Source: Urophycis tenuis
Lineage: Eukaryota; Chordata; Actinopteri; Gadiformes; Phycidae
Reading direction: 5' to 3'
Length of the DNA stretch: 64,000 nucleotides
Assembly: GCA_036785325.1 (NCBI GenBank)
Contig: JAXIVH010000080.1
Location: 36,571 to 100,570, forward strand
Shown: positions 28,038 to 40,900 of the stretch, piece after piece
How positions within the stretch are numbered: position 1 is the stretch's first letter
Layout: every line of letters begins with the position of its first letter
Position numbers and translations under genes: made by a program
The notes under the pieces: model-generated
What the model was told of the DNA's origin: nothing
Seen by the model: the letters and a program-made list of their open reading frames with translations, nothing else
Databases searched by the model: none

Positions 28038-28319
28038 CGTGCGTCGGAAGGGGGCGGGGCCAAGGGGTAATAAAACTGTCAAAATGAGTTTGATGGGAGG
28101 TGGATACATCCTTCTCTCAGAGCTCCTCTGGCTTTGCAGTTCTTTACCTGCTTTTGTATAGCTAGCCAGGTACACTTCTAAACAGTGATTGTCATCCATT
28201 GGGAACATTTTGAAATCTTGGACATGTCTAATTGTTTTTAGTTAGTTAGGTAGTTAGGCTATTTGGGTGAGCGTTCTTTGGTCAATAGTTCTACACTGTA
28301 GGTGAAGTACAAACCATGT

Positions 28320-28860
28320 CTGTAGCAGAGTTCTGCAGCCTCCCCACCACAGGACTCATGCCAGCCGTAGTCTTTGGTTCCTCACATCGCTCTGCGTGGC
28401 ACGCTCAGCCCATTGAAAACAGTGGATGTTTTGACCCCTGACTTGAGGCAGACCCTCCTCCGGCAGACTGACCACACCCCCTAGTGGGCAGCAGGTCCTG
28501 TAAGGCCAGCACTCACCAAACACGAGTAGCAGTGTGCCCAAAAGCCTGCTCTCGTTTTGTCTACTTCCCTGAAGAGTGACAGATGGTGAGAGAGTGGCTT
28601 GTCTTAGGACTCCTCCGGCCATGGGGTGGCGGCGTTCGTCCACTTTGATGGCGACAGATTTGCTGCCTTCTGGATGAGCTGCAGAGGTCGACTGGCACAT
28701 TTGGGCGGCCCAGCCATGAGGGAGTCTCAGTAGTCTAGACCAGGAGGTGGCCATCTGTGTGAGGGACAGACATATCGTCCTGTGGAGCATAACTCCGCAT
28801 GAGCAGGTGGTCTCGGTGAAGGACAGCTGGTAATCAAGTGTCAAACCGAGGTTTCACTGG
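28320..28860 (-). mobile_element. degraded non-LTR retroelement or dispersed fish repeat
   Basis: The + strand contains gagggagtctcagtagtcta, gaccaggaggtgg and ctcggtgaaggacagctggt in the order seen in a common teleost LINE-associated repeat (recalled from memory). Open frames here are not conserved coding regions. Confidence 0.4.
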
Positions 28861-29424
28861 CACCGCAAAGTCCAAAAGCTAGTACTTTTGGACAATTTGC
28901 ATGCACATGCAAGACTTTTCTGGGACCATCTCTGGACTTTACTTGTCTTTAGCTCTTATACTCTACCTTTATACTCTAACTCTACCTTGTATACACGTCT
29001 TTTTTTTTATTTGATGCTGTCAGTAACTTGAAACAACATACTTTGACATGGGGCACTATGAGCAGTGTGCTGTAATCAAAGTCTAGTTAACATGTTTATC
29101 CAAATGTCTTAAATCTTCCAGTGCTTACTCTGCAGCAGACAATCCACTACAGTTGAGCTTCACCAGAGATCCACCAGACTAGTGACCTGCTGAACCAGTG
29201 ACCTGGATCAGTGATCCAATCATGCAGCCACTAAACGGAGGGTTAAGCACTGAGGGAGACCACCGTAGTGTAGCAATGTCCTCCATCCACACGATACGGG
29301 GAACGGAGACCACTGTGTGCGGACATCCTGGTCCTCCGAGACAGGGGTCCAGGGGGGGCTGAGCAGTTCCGCCTGCTCAGTTCTCCTAAAGCAGGAATAA
29401 CTCTGGACCGACCCTCAAGCCCCC
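28861..29424. other. intergenic, nothing recognised
   Basis: Unique-looking AT/GC-balanced sequence between a repeat fragment and a minisatellite. Confidence 0.4.
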
Positions 29425-29650
29425 ACACCACATTACACAGCTGTTTGTTTCCTTCTACCCCCACATCACATTACACAGCAGTTTGTTTCCTGGTACCCCC
29501 ACATCACATTACACAGCAGTTTGTTTCGTGGTAGATTACTCAGCTGTTTGTTTCCTGGTACCCCCACATCACATTACACAGCAGTTTGTTTCGTGGTAGA
29601 TTACTCAGCTGTTTGTTTCCTGGTACCCCCACATCACATTACACAGTTGT
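29425..29650. repeat. tandem repeat with CACATCACATTACACAGCAG core
   Basis: Units of about 38 bp (cacatcacattacacagcag, tttgtttcctggtaccccc) alternate with a shorter ttactcagctgtttgtttcc variant, forming a higher-order dimer of about 66-70 bp repeated twice. Confidence 0.85.
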
Positions 29651-30408
29651 GACTTTCATGGCAAGTCAGCAAGTTGAGTGAATGAAATGACATTGCAAAC
29701 TAAATCGGAATAAAACTCTCTAAACTAACACTTCCTGAGTGACATAGATTTTCATTTCATGGTGGTTTTAATAACTTGACAAATGACAATATTACCTGGC
29801 TGGAAGAAAAGGCTCAAATGCTTCATTTGCATTTGCTCAATACTTTTCAGTGGGTTAGGAGACTGTTGCTGTTTAAGTTTGTCACCTTCAAAACATTTGT
29901 TGAAGAAAAGATGTACAGAATATCAAACCTGAACACTAATGTTCATAATGTGCCACATTTATATTGGACACTCATTATATTCAAGAAAGTTAGTAATTAG
30001 TTTTACCATTTCAACATTGGATATCAGGGACAATGTATCATTACAACCTATTGTATATTGAGTATGTGGACATCAAGCATCACAGGGGATGTGTACGGAC
30101 TCAAACGATGAGTCCATGATCAAAATGAGTCCTCATGGCTCCATGGAGGCAGTGTAGATCAGGAGTCCGGGTCCTGATCCACTCATGTTGAGTTTGTCGA
30201 ACAGTTGTGAGGGAAATAAAGAGGCTTCTTGTCTCATTGTAGGTTTATTTACTGCTATGTTAGCGCCATGTAAGCATTTTTCCTTTTTTTGAAAGTAGAA
30301 TTTGTTAACCAATGCATGCCCGCATAGATAGTGACAATGTTAATATGCTCATTATCACCATGGAAACAAGATGCTTGTTTTTCAAATCAACATTTTTTTT
30401 TGTTAGTT
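29651..30408. other. intergenic AT-rich, nothing recognised
   Basis: No supported gene, between the minisatellite and the probable end of the ank2 transcript. Confidence 0.4.
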
Positions 30409-30414
30409 TTTATT
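30409..30414 (-). terminator. ank2: candidate polyadenylation signal of ank2
   Basis: TTTATT on the + strand (AATAAA on the minus strand), about 1.27 kb downstream of the ank2 stop. The first clean canonical signal I could find in this direction, but a variant signal nearer the stop cannot be excluded. Confidence 0.4.
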
Positions 30415-31683
30415 CCCGCAAATGTATCACACTGGTTAACAGCAATGTGAGGAGTTGTATTGTCAGACAAAGTTTATACTTGTAACACCAAAGATATATT
30501 GATTCCTCGTTGCATTGAAATGTGAAGTACTTTGTAATTTTCACACAGAATTGTAAAGTACAGTGTTGTAAAGTACAGTTATGTCCAAGTTTCCCTCTCA
30601 TTTCTAATCTCAGAAAACACACTAAGGAGAGGAAATGCCTTCAAACGGGCAGCAAGAAATGAGAATCAAAGGGACAATGGTTTGGTGTTCTGCTGCTCTA
30701 CAAACAGAACCTCAGAATAGAACCTCAGAACAGTCACAGAAAGACCTATGCCAACGGAAGGAGAAAGAAAGGCCTGACGTACACATGGAGCCCGCAGACC
30801 TCTGAGACCACCTCTGGTTCTCAGAGGTCCGGTGAGCCACGAGCGAGGGGCTCAGGGGCGTTGGAAGTGCAGAAGAACCTGGATGAGGGGTTTACACCTG
30901 GACTCATTGTGGACCAACAGAAGAAAAGGATAAGTGCTCGTTTTGATACTGTGTGAAACGCAGACCAAACCTGACGGCTGCCTTGTATACTTCTATTTTA
31001 AATCATGTCAATGCGGAGGCGTCATGACAACACCCAAAGACCCAGACACGACACACATCACTCACGCATATGTACATACATAAGGAGTTAAGCCAGGATG
31101 CATACAGTTGTGAAATCAATGTGGACACACGGTAAAGCGTCAACAACACATACAATCGAGACAAGACTAAAGGTATGGAGGGCTTTTGGTTTCTCTCATC
31201 CTCTCTGTTACATGGCGTCTCTTCTCCTGGAGTCTCAACAGGGAGACGCATGGCTGCTGTATCGGGGAGCGGTGGCTCATCTATATACACTGTCATTTTA
31301 CCATCGTCCATCCGGAAGAGGCTGGCCCAGCAGGCCGCCATCTTGATCTGCATTCTACGCGGCCTCGTTTCTCCGTCATACCACTGAGTCCAACATGCGA
31401 CATGATCCCGCCAGGAAGAAGGAAAACGCAACAAGGATGGCGACAGGAAAACAAAATAGGACAGCTATCTTTGGTCACAAAATTAAAACGAGGACAATAA
31501 AAAGGTCAAAAGGAAAATTGTCAAACGCAACACAGTACCGTTTGGAACAGAGATAGACGACACGGATCAGAAACAGATCCAGGGTGCAGGTTGAGAGACT
31601 ATGGATTGAAATAATTATTACTGGTACATAAGAAGAATATAGTCCGGGGTGGGGGTCGGCTAGGGGGGAGGAGACGAGACAAG
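30415..31683 (-). other. ank2: ank2 3' untranslated region (probable)
   Basis: Sequence between the stop codon and the candidate AATAAA. A 143-codon open frame on the minus strand (31434-31003) lies inside it but has no family or splice support. Confidence 0.5.
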
Positions 31684-31939
31684 TCAATCCCAGCTCTCGT
31701 TGGGGTCATCCTCCTCCGCCTGCTCATATCTCTCCTCCCCTCCCTCCCCCGCCGCCTCCTCCCCAGGGGGCATGGGGTCACAGCAGTAGTGTTGCAGCAG
31801 CAGGTGAAGGTTCTGCTGGAGGGCGTCGGCCCCAGGGGGGTCTGGGTCATCGTCTAGCCGCTCCAGATGCACATGCTTCTTGCCCTGGCCGTCCCTGGCC
31901 ACTGTCCTCATCTGGGAGCGGGACTTAGACATTGTGGTT
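31684..31939 (-). CDS. ank2: ank2 last coding exon and stop
   Basis: 256-nt exon after ggtgtcccag. It encodes TTMSKSRSQMRTVARDGQGK, then KHVHLERLDD and NLHLLLQHYC, with an acidic end ESWD and TGA at 31684. The one leading base completes an Arg codon from the previous exon, confirming the junction. Confidence 0.88.
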
Positions 31940-34900
31940 CTGGGACACCAGACCGGGAGAGAGGGGCGAGAAAATGGGAGAACAGAAAGGGTTTTAGAGC
32001 AGAGGGGTGGTTAGCATTAGTAGACAGGGTGTGGGTCGGAAGCCCGGTCATGCTTGTTGCATTACATTAATATGTCCAGCTGTAATTCAATGTCCATCAG
32101 CCTAACAATCTAGGTGTTGGCTGTGTCAGAACACACTTTCTGGAACACACGATGAACCGTTTGTACTGGAGCATGCTGGGTGACACACGTTAGGAACCCA
32201 AAATCAACTGCAACACACGGACAGTTTTGCTAGCTTTGAAGAAAGTGTCGCTAGCTTTAAAGTGTGAGGCGACCTCATGCTTGTCGTGTTTCAACAGACA
32301 GCTGCACGCCCACACTGCATGCTCAAACCTTCTGAGCACTGAACCGTCCTCCTGCAACATCTCCTGCTCCACTAAATGAGGCAGGAGAACTGTTGTTCCA
32401 AAGCCTCCTGCATAACTCAACGCCTAGAGGGGATGGACACAGAACGGGCAGAGGAGGATCAGGAGGAAGCACCTCATTGGAACTTATGAAGAGTGGCTGA
32501 CCACCAACCAAGCCAGAAAGACAGCACCACACAGCTCAGGTAGTGGCAACTTCAGGTCCAATGAGGGAGGATATTCAGTCGGCCCTAGTCGAGCCGCGCA
32601 GCAGAGGCAGCTGCTTTTAAAGAGGATTGGTCCATTATGTTTGGTTGGTTAAACCTAATATACAGGACAGATTATTATTATTATTATTAAGACCACCTCT
32701 GAGTTACTGCTGCTTAGTGTTTTTGCTGTTTTTTTTTATTGCAGATGCCATATGCCACAGTGTTGTTGAATACTTTGATTGATCCTGATCAATAAAGGTG
32801 AGCATAATTTCTCAATCACGGGACACCTCTGCATCTTAAAAGTTTTGATGCAATGCACTACAAATCCAACATGAACAACGGTCAAATAATATTCATGTTG
32901 GATTTGTAGTGTCAACCACATTTCCTTGACAACAGAACAAGTAACTGATCATACAGAGACGTTGATAAGAAAGTCTCTTGATAAGCTGGACGGCTGCTGG
33001 AACAATGGTGCTGTCCTGCATTGTGTACTGCCTACCTTCCGGAAGTCGTCCCCAGCAGAGGGGAGGTCTGCCCCCAGGGAGGCCTCTCCCGTTTGCTTCT
33101 CCAGCCGATCGCCCCGCACCACCGTGGTCTTCAGCACCCTGCTCACCTTGCGGCCCTGCACCGGCTCCGTCTCAAACCTGGAGCCACTTGCTGCGCCCGG
33201 CGCCAGCAACTCAGAGAAAGTGGACTGTAGGGGGCGCCGGAGTGGTTAGAACACAAGCAACAAGCTTGGCTGTTAAAGCGAAATAAAGAAACTGCAAAAA
33301 CGATTCTCGACATTTGTCCTCTACAGCAGTGGTGTCCTAATGTCCTCCTCTAAGATACAGTTTGTCAGCCATGTAATCCTTTCACCAGCACAAACATTTT
33401 GGGAGGTGAAAAGGAGAATATTATGTTACAAAGTATGTGAATGTTATTTCTAAACATGAGCATTACATGGGTGGTGTGAATACTAACATGGGCTTTACTT
33501 ATGATTGACTGAACTCTTGCAGTCGGTGGTTGGCTTGATTCTGGTTACAGCAGAAACCATCTAGGTTTTTATAACTTACAAATCCCAATGGTTCACTGGA
33601 AATAGAGAGGGACCACTTGTACGTTGTGAACACCGAATCAGCCCCAAACAAGAAGAAATGTGCAGGACAAACCTCATTCTGATCTCCTCGGCTGCGGACC
33701 ACCGTCCTCTTCACCACTCTGGAGAACACGTCTCCCTCCTCCACATGCACAATATCCTGCTCAGCTCCCTCCATGCTCACTTCCTGTTTCTCCACTCCAT
33801 CCGCAGACACGTACTTACGGATTACCTTTCGTGTGGTCTGGGAGGGGGTCAGACAGTTAATGTCAAAAACACAAACCAGGTCCCTTCCATTTTTTTTTCT
33901 GAAATATCCAACACTGAGTTAGATAGAAATACAGCTGATTTAAAGGTACTTTGTGTAAAAGTTTGAAATTCATTGTCATTAGTGGCCCCTGTGGCTGATA
34001 AGAGAACTGCAGCCTGCTGGGGCATTCAGAGCACTGGAGTGTGAGCTCCGTGGGTTGAGACTGTGAATGTAAGTTTCCATCATGAAGAATTGGACAAATG
34101 TAAAAGTTATGAAAGATCAGACATTGTGCACTTAGATGTCACTTTCTTCCTTTGTCCCAGCAAAATGTCCAGGGTTCAAATATAATATGAATCAGCCCAG
34201 AGGCTGTTCTACTGTTCCTGTTTTGGCAATTAAAATACTTTTTTTTTTTACATGTATGCATGTAAAAAATATCATACACACAGTCCCTTGGTGTTCTCCC
34301 TTACCTTCTTCACTACAATGTTCCCTTGATCATCTGTGAACTTCTCTTCAGTCACCGTTTGGGGTGGCATGTCTGGCAAATCGTCCCCCTAAAAGAAGGA
34401 AAGAGAATCGTCAGGTCTTCATTCCTTGCAGTCACTATGTGACACCAGCATACATCAGAAACCACAACATCTACAATAAGTGGTTCCTTTTCCTGACCAA
34501 TTGTCAAGCAGAGTGAAATTGGGTCATAAATGGGACACATTTGGCAGGGCACATAAAACAGATGTGTTACAATAAAAGCATGCATTGAGTTGCTTCAATT
34601 TCCTTGTGAGCAGAATAATCAGAAAAAAAGTAAGTAAAAGTAAAACACCCCCCATAAAAATGAGCCAACAGCAAGCAATCAGCGTGACAATCAGCACACT
34701 CACACAGCAGGGTTCTGCTGGGTTTACCTGTATAATCACTCTGCGACGCACCACTCTGGTGGTCAGAACCTCTTCCTCTGAGCTGTCCGAAGACATGGGC
34801 CCTAACTCCTCTGATATCTCCTACGAGACACCACACAGCCAACCTGTGTCAACATCTTTTACACCATGGAACACATGGCACACAACGTCCCTTCTGTTCT

Positions 34901-37900
34901 CTTGACTTGTAGGGTGCAAATACCACGCGGGTTAATTTCCAAATTAAGTTGAACTACAAGTATCGTTTAATGATTATGCACATGAACTCATGTAAGAGTG
35001 TAACACAAGTGCATGAACATCCACTCAACAGTGGAGTAAGTTGAAGGTGAAGAGAAATGTTAAAGAAAGTGTGATTGATGTGATGATTGTGATGAAGTGA
35101 TGATTTTTGAATTTGAAGAGAAGGCACATTGATGTTGTTTTTCCAACCAAAATCGGCATGCAAAAGGAAAGGTAAAATTAATTGTCAAAAAGAATGCAGA
35201 CCAATGATGCAGGAAAATAAAGAACCCAAGTATAACCAATATATGATGGAATAAGTTTATCACTTTACACACTGCAAACGTGAACACTGCAAACTGCAAA
35301 CACGGCACACCATGATCTGTTTCAGCCACTGATTATTTCAAGATTTGTGTTTTGGAAACTGCGAGTGTATGCACACATGCCAACACAGCACCCCATCATT
35401 TAGTTATTTGCACCATTGAGTTAACCAATCCTGAAGCTTTTAAAAATGTAGTGCCATTACAATTGGCTCAGGCAGGCAAGGCACACTTTCAGCTTTCTGT
35501 TCATGCCTGACTTCTTACCCTCGCCAGGAAGTCATCCTCGTCATCATCCACATACTCTGCCTGATCTCGGGTAGAAAGCTCCTCACACAACGGGAGGTCA
35601 CCTTCAGATCTACAGTCTTTCGAGCAGTCTGAATCGTACGCAAAGTCACCAAGACTTTCACTACCGGATGAGAGGCGCTTGTAATCCTGCACTCGTAGGT
35701 ACTGCTGGGTGTACTCAGGGCCTTCTGTCAGGAAACCCAGAACAGGGCTGCAGCCTGGCATCGGTGAGGGAGGCTCAGAGATACGAAAGGCAATCCCACA
35801 TGCTGGATTCACATTCTCACTTTCAGTGAAGTCAGATAAGGTTTGCTCGCAGTCAAAGAATTCAGCATCAGAATCAAGGGAGTCTGCGGCCCTGAACGGT
35901 TTTCTGAGTCGGACATTGCTTTTTTCTGATTCAAATGCAGATAGGGTGGTTTCAAATTCAGAGAGGACTTTATTGAAACCTGGGGAGAACTCAAACTCTT
36001 CTAAAATGTCTTCCTGAAGGCTGCTCTCTGTGGAACTGCTGAAAACTGGCAAGTCGGGACTCAAATCATTCAGTGAAACAGAACTACAAGTCTGATCCTT
36101 GGAAAATACTGCTTCATAATCTGGTGGTGCCAAAAACTTTCCAGACATCATAGGAAATTGTTCAGTGGACTGGGCTTCTTTGGGAGATGACTCCTGACCT
36201 GAGACCAGATGTGATCCATCAGAAGTCTGAAGTGTCTTCTCGGGCAGTACAGGAGTCACAGCTCTGTGTGTTGTGGGGCGACTGCAGTCAGCTAGCCGAA
36301 GAAATGATACCACCTCTGGCTTGGCAGTCAATGATTTCATCTGGTCAGTGAATGGGACTTCAAACTTATTCGGCTCCACTGTCTCCAAAGCGGTGGACAG
36401 CCATTTACTTGGCTTCATATCTTCTGCATCCAAAAGTGTTTCCTCTGATCTATTTGGCCAGGCCTGAAAGTGAATGTCAAAATCACTTGAACATGTGCCC
36501 TTCAATCAGCACAATCAATGTAAATTTAACACCACAGATGTTAAGTGCCACCGCAATCTGACAAAAAAAGGAACTTTCTTTTCAAATTAGTAGTACCTAA
36601 TAATCTTGCTCGGTTATCATGCAATTTCAAAATATTTTTTTTGTGAAACACAATTGATAAATTAGTTACATCAGACCAAAACTCAATTAGTCTTTGTATA
36701 TTCACTGCAAACATAGAACACGCATGTGCATTTGAATGTTATTAAGTAACCATATACATGTCAGTATTATGATGTGCATCCAAGTTGTGAGTTAGTGTGT
36801 TCCTTGAAGACAACAGGTTTGACATTCTCCACACTTATCATGCTGTCAACCTCACCATGGCTGAACCTTGAGTCATGTCTTTAAGTTCACCAACACTTGA
36901 GTGCTGGACCTCCTCTCCCGTCCCCTTCGGATTCTGGTCCCTTGATGGTTGGGGCGGGACCAACGGCTCTTCATGGATTTTGCCCATGTTTTGCTCATGT
37001 ACATTGCTTTGGACAACTTGAGACTGACTGACAGACTCTGGCTGTTCTTTTCCATGTTGTATCCATTCCTCATAGGCAAATACTGATTCCGATTCAGATC
37101 TAATCAACTCAGGACAATCCTTTTTGACAGGCCCCGGGTCAAAATCTACCTCCATTATTGTTGTGTGTATTTTGGACGTTTTCAACGAATATTTGTCAGG
37201 TTGTGCAACAGATGTCACATGACTCAGATGTTGTGCCTCAGAGACCAGCTTATCAACTCCCTCACTTTGAAACTCTAGTTCTTCTGAATCAACCGATTGA
37301 GGAGTGAGTGGCCTTGAGATGTCGGAAGTCCAATACTGGACAGGAAACGCAACAAACTCACTATCTGAGGACAAAGAGACTGGTGATATTGACTGACATG
37401 ATCTATAACTATGGGGCATTTCCTGAAAAAAGGAAGACAATATTCTCATAAACTCAGGTACTGGTGAGTCGGGCAATAGTGGTGCAAACTTGTGGACAGA
37501 TGAAATGGATTCCGGTGATGAAGGCCGTCGTTCAACCTCAGCATTTCGAGATGATGTGACGACCACCTCACATTCTGAATCCGAGCTGCCAGGGGAGGAG
37601 GCACAGAGCATCGCCCAGGTTGGGGTGTACTCCAAAAGAGACGCTGGAAACTCAGGGATAGGTGAGTCAGGAGACAGTGACCGGTTCTCATTTAACTCGG
37701 GCAGGGAGTCTGGAGAGGATGCTCTCTCATAAACTGTGGCTGAATCCTCTGACACAGGTCTGATTTCAGGTTCAACAACTTGATATTCTAAATCCAAAGC
37801 AACAGCATCAATGTCAGATGCTGCAGGGGTCTCTTGTGAGGAGCTGTTTGAGTGAAGGAGTGTTACAAATTCTAGTAATTCCTTTTTGCAGTCAGGTAAG

Positions 37901-40900
37901 GTAGGATGAGGCGAGAGAGGTCCTAAACTATTGGCTGATGCAGCTGACACTGATAGTGTTTTCCCCTCAACCGGCACGTCAGGCATGACGATAATCAATT
38001 CTGGAATGGACTCACTTGAAAGGGAAGGATTACGGCCATCTATCTGAGCAGGCGATACAACAACAGTTTCATCAAAATCCCCAAGGGCCTCAGGGGCAGC
38101 AGTTCCAAATGCATATTGCAATGGATATAATGGATCACTGCAAATCAAGTTAGACTCAGCCTTTGCCAGGTTTATTGTAGGATCTCTTGAAGAAGCAACC
38201 TCTGGAGCTTGTGGACTCTTTTTTCCTTTGACTTGTTCATCCTCTTTTGAGCTGCCAATGTATTCCATAAACCCTGTCTGGCTATTAAACGTATCTCCTC
38301 TATACTGAGGGTCTCGCACTTGAGAACTTAAATTCCATAATTCATCTTTATAAACAAGTTTGTACTTAGCTTTTAGAACAGCTGTTTGCCTTGATGATTC
38401 CAAAGTTGTTGTAAAACATGCTACTTCTGCGACATTTGGGGTGGTTGCTTTATCTATCTGTCTGTCGAAGTTACATAGTAAATCCAAACGCATGCATTTA
38501 TCATGTGATTCATTGGATCCTGTAGATAGCAATGTAGTGTCTCTTGATAATGTGCTGGTGATTGATTTAGGTGAAGGTTGACCCTCTATTACTACCGATT
38601 TGGGAGAATTTGGTCTATTCTCTTCCCAGGTCCCATACATCAAACATTGACTTAAATGGAATTCACCATCTTCATCAAATGACATAGTTGAATGCAAATC
38701 AGTTTCCATGTCACAATCTGATGACTGAGGTGAAGAAGACCTGTACTCTACATGTGAGCTGAAGTCTACCAACATCTGCCTGAACTCGGGAATGGGAGAG
38801 TCCGGTGACAGAGCTCCAGATGCATTTGAATCTGGAGATACTGGTCGGTCCTCAAAAAGCCACGGAAGACAGATATCAGTCTCCAACTCGTTTTCTGGAT
38901 TGATTGGTTCAGGCGATGCTGATCCATACCATACTCCAGCAGTATCAGTGCTATACTGTGTGTACTGTGGAAGTCGAGATTCTGGACTTAAACGTCCACA
39001 ATCATTCACTGAAAATACTGACTCAGGAGAATCTGGCCTCTTCTCAAACTCACACATTAGACTAGTCAAGGATGAATATTCATCATCAGAAGCCATTGAC
39101 TCTGGTGACAAAGACCTGGGATAACTAAAATCAGAGTATGATTCTGGCAAAGATTGTATAAATTCAGGCACTGGAGAATCTGGAGATAGTCGCCTATAGT
39201 TATTGATTGATTCAACTGACACTGGAGATGAACACCTGTCTTCAAAAGAAAACAGCAAAAGTGATTCAGCTTCAATGTCCCAATCTGATGACAATGACTG
39301 AGGTGAAGAAGACCTGTATTCTACATGTGACATTAAGTCTACCAACATCTGCCTGAACTCGGGAATGGGAGAGTCCGGTGACAGAGCTCCAAATTCACTT
39401 GAATCTGGAGATACTGGTCGGTCCTCAAAAAGCCACGGTAGGCAGATATCAGTCTCCAACTCGTTTTCTGGATTGATTGGTTCAGGCGAGGCTGATCCAT
39501 ACTGTACTCCAGCAGTATCAGTGCTATACTGTGTGTACTGTGGAAGTGGAGAGTCCGGACTTAAACGTCCACAATCATTCTCTGAAAATACTGACTCAGG
39601 AGAATCTGGCCTCTTCTCAAATTCACACATTAGACTAGTCAAGGATGAATATTCATCATCAGAAGCCATTGACTCTGGTGACAAAGACCTGGGATAACTA
39701 AAATCAGAGTATGATTCTGGCAAAGATTGTACAAACTCAGGCACTGGAGAATCTGGAGATAGTCGCCTATAGTTATTGATTGATTCAACTGACACTGGAG
39801 ATGAACACCTGTCTTCAAAAGAAAACAGCAAAAGTGATTCAGCTTCAATGTCCCAATCTGATGACAATGACTGAGGTGAAGAAGACCTGTATTCTACATG
39901 TGACATTAAGTCTACCAACATCTGCCTGAACTCGGGAATGGGAGAGTCCGGTGACAGAGCTCCAAATTCACTTGAATCTGGAGATACTGGTCGGTCCTCA
40001 AAAAGCCAAGGTAGGCAGATATCAGTCTCCAACTCGTTTTCTGGATTGATTGGTTCAGGCGAGGCTGATCCATACTGTACTCCAGCAGTATCAGTGCTAT
40101 ACTGTGTGTACTGTGGAAGTGGAGAGTCCGGACTTAAACGTCCACAATCATTCTCTGAAAATACTGACTCAGGAGAATCTGGCCTCTTCTCAAATTCACA
40201 CATTAGACTAGTCAAGGATGAATATTCATCATCAGAAGCCATTGACTCTGGTGACAAAGACCTGGGATAACTAAAATCAGAGTATGATTCTGGCAAAGAT
40301 TGTACAAACTCAGGCACTGGAGAATCTGGAGATAGTCGCCTATAGTTATTGATTGATTCAACTGACACTGGAGATGAACACCTGTCTTCAAAAGAAAACA
40401 GCAAAAGTGATTCAGCTTCAATGTCCCAATCTGATGACAATGACTGAGGTGAAGAAGACCTGTATTCTACATGTGACATTAAGTCTACCAACATCTGCCT
40501 GAACTCGGGAATGGGAGAGTCCGGTGACAGAGCTCCAAATTCACTTGAATCTGGAGATACTGGTCGGTCCTCAAAAAGCCAAGGTAGGCAGATATCAGTC
40601 TCCAACTCGTTTTCTGGATTGATTGGTTCAGGCGATGCTGATCCATACTGTACTCCAGCAGTATCAGTGCTATACTGTGTGTACTGTGGAAGTGGAGAGT
40701 CCGGACTTAAACGTCCACAATCATTCTCTGAAAATACTGACTCAGGAGAATCTGGCCTCTTCTCAAATTCACACATTAGACTAGTCAAGGATGAATATTC
40801 ATCATCAGAAGCCATTGACTCTGGTGACAAAGACCTGGGATAACTAAAATCAGAGTATGATTCTGGCAAAGATTGTACAAACTCAGGCACTGGAGAATCT

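Noticed and set aside
31003..31434. 143-codon minus-strand frame after the ank2 stop
   Set aside because: Lies in the probable 3' UTR, with no splice signals or recognisable domain.
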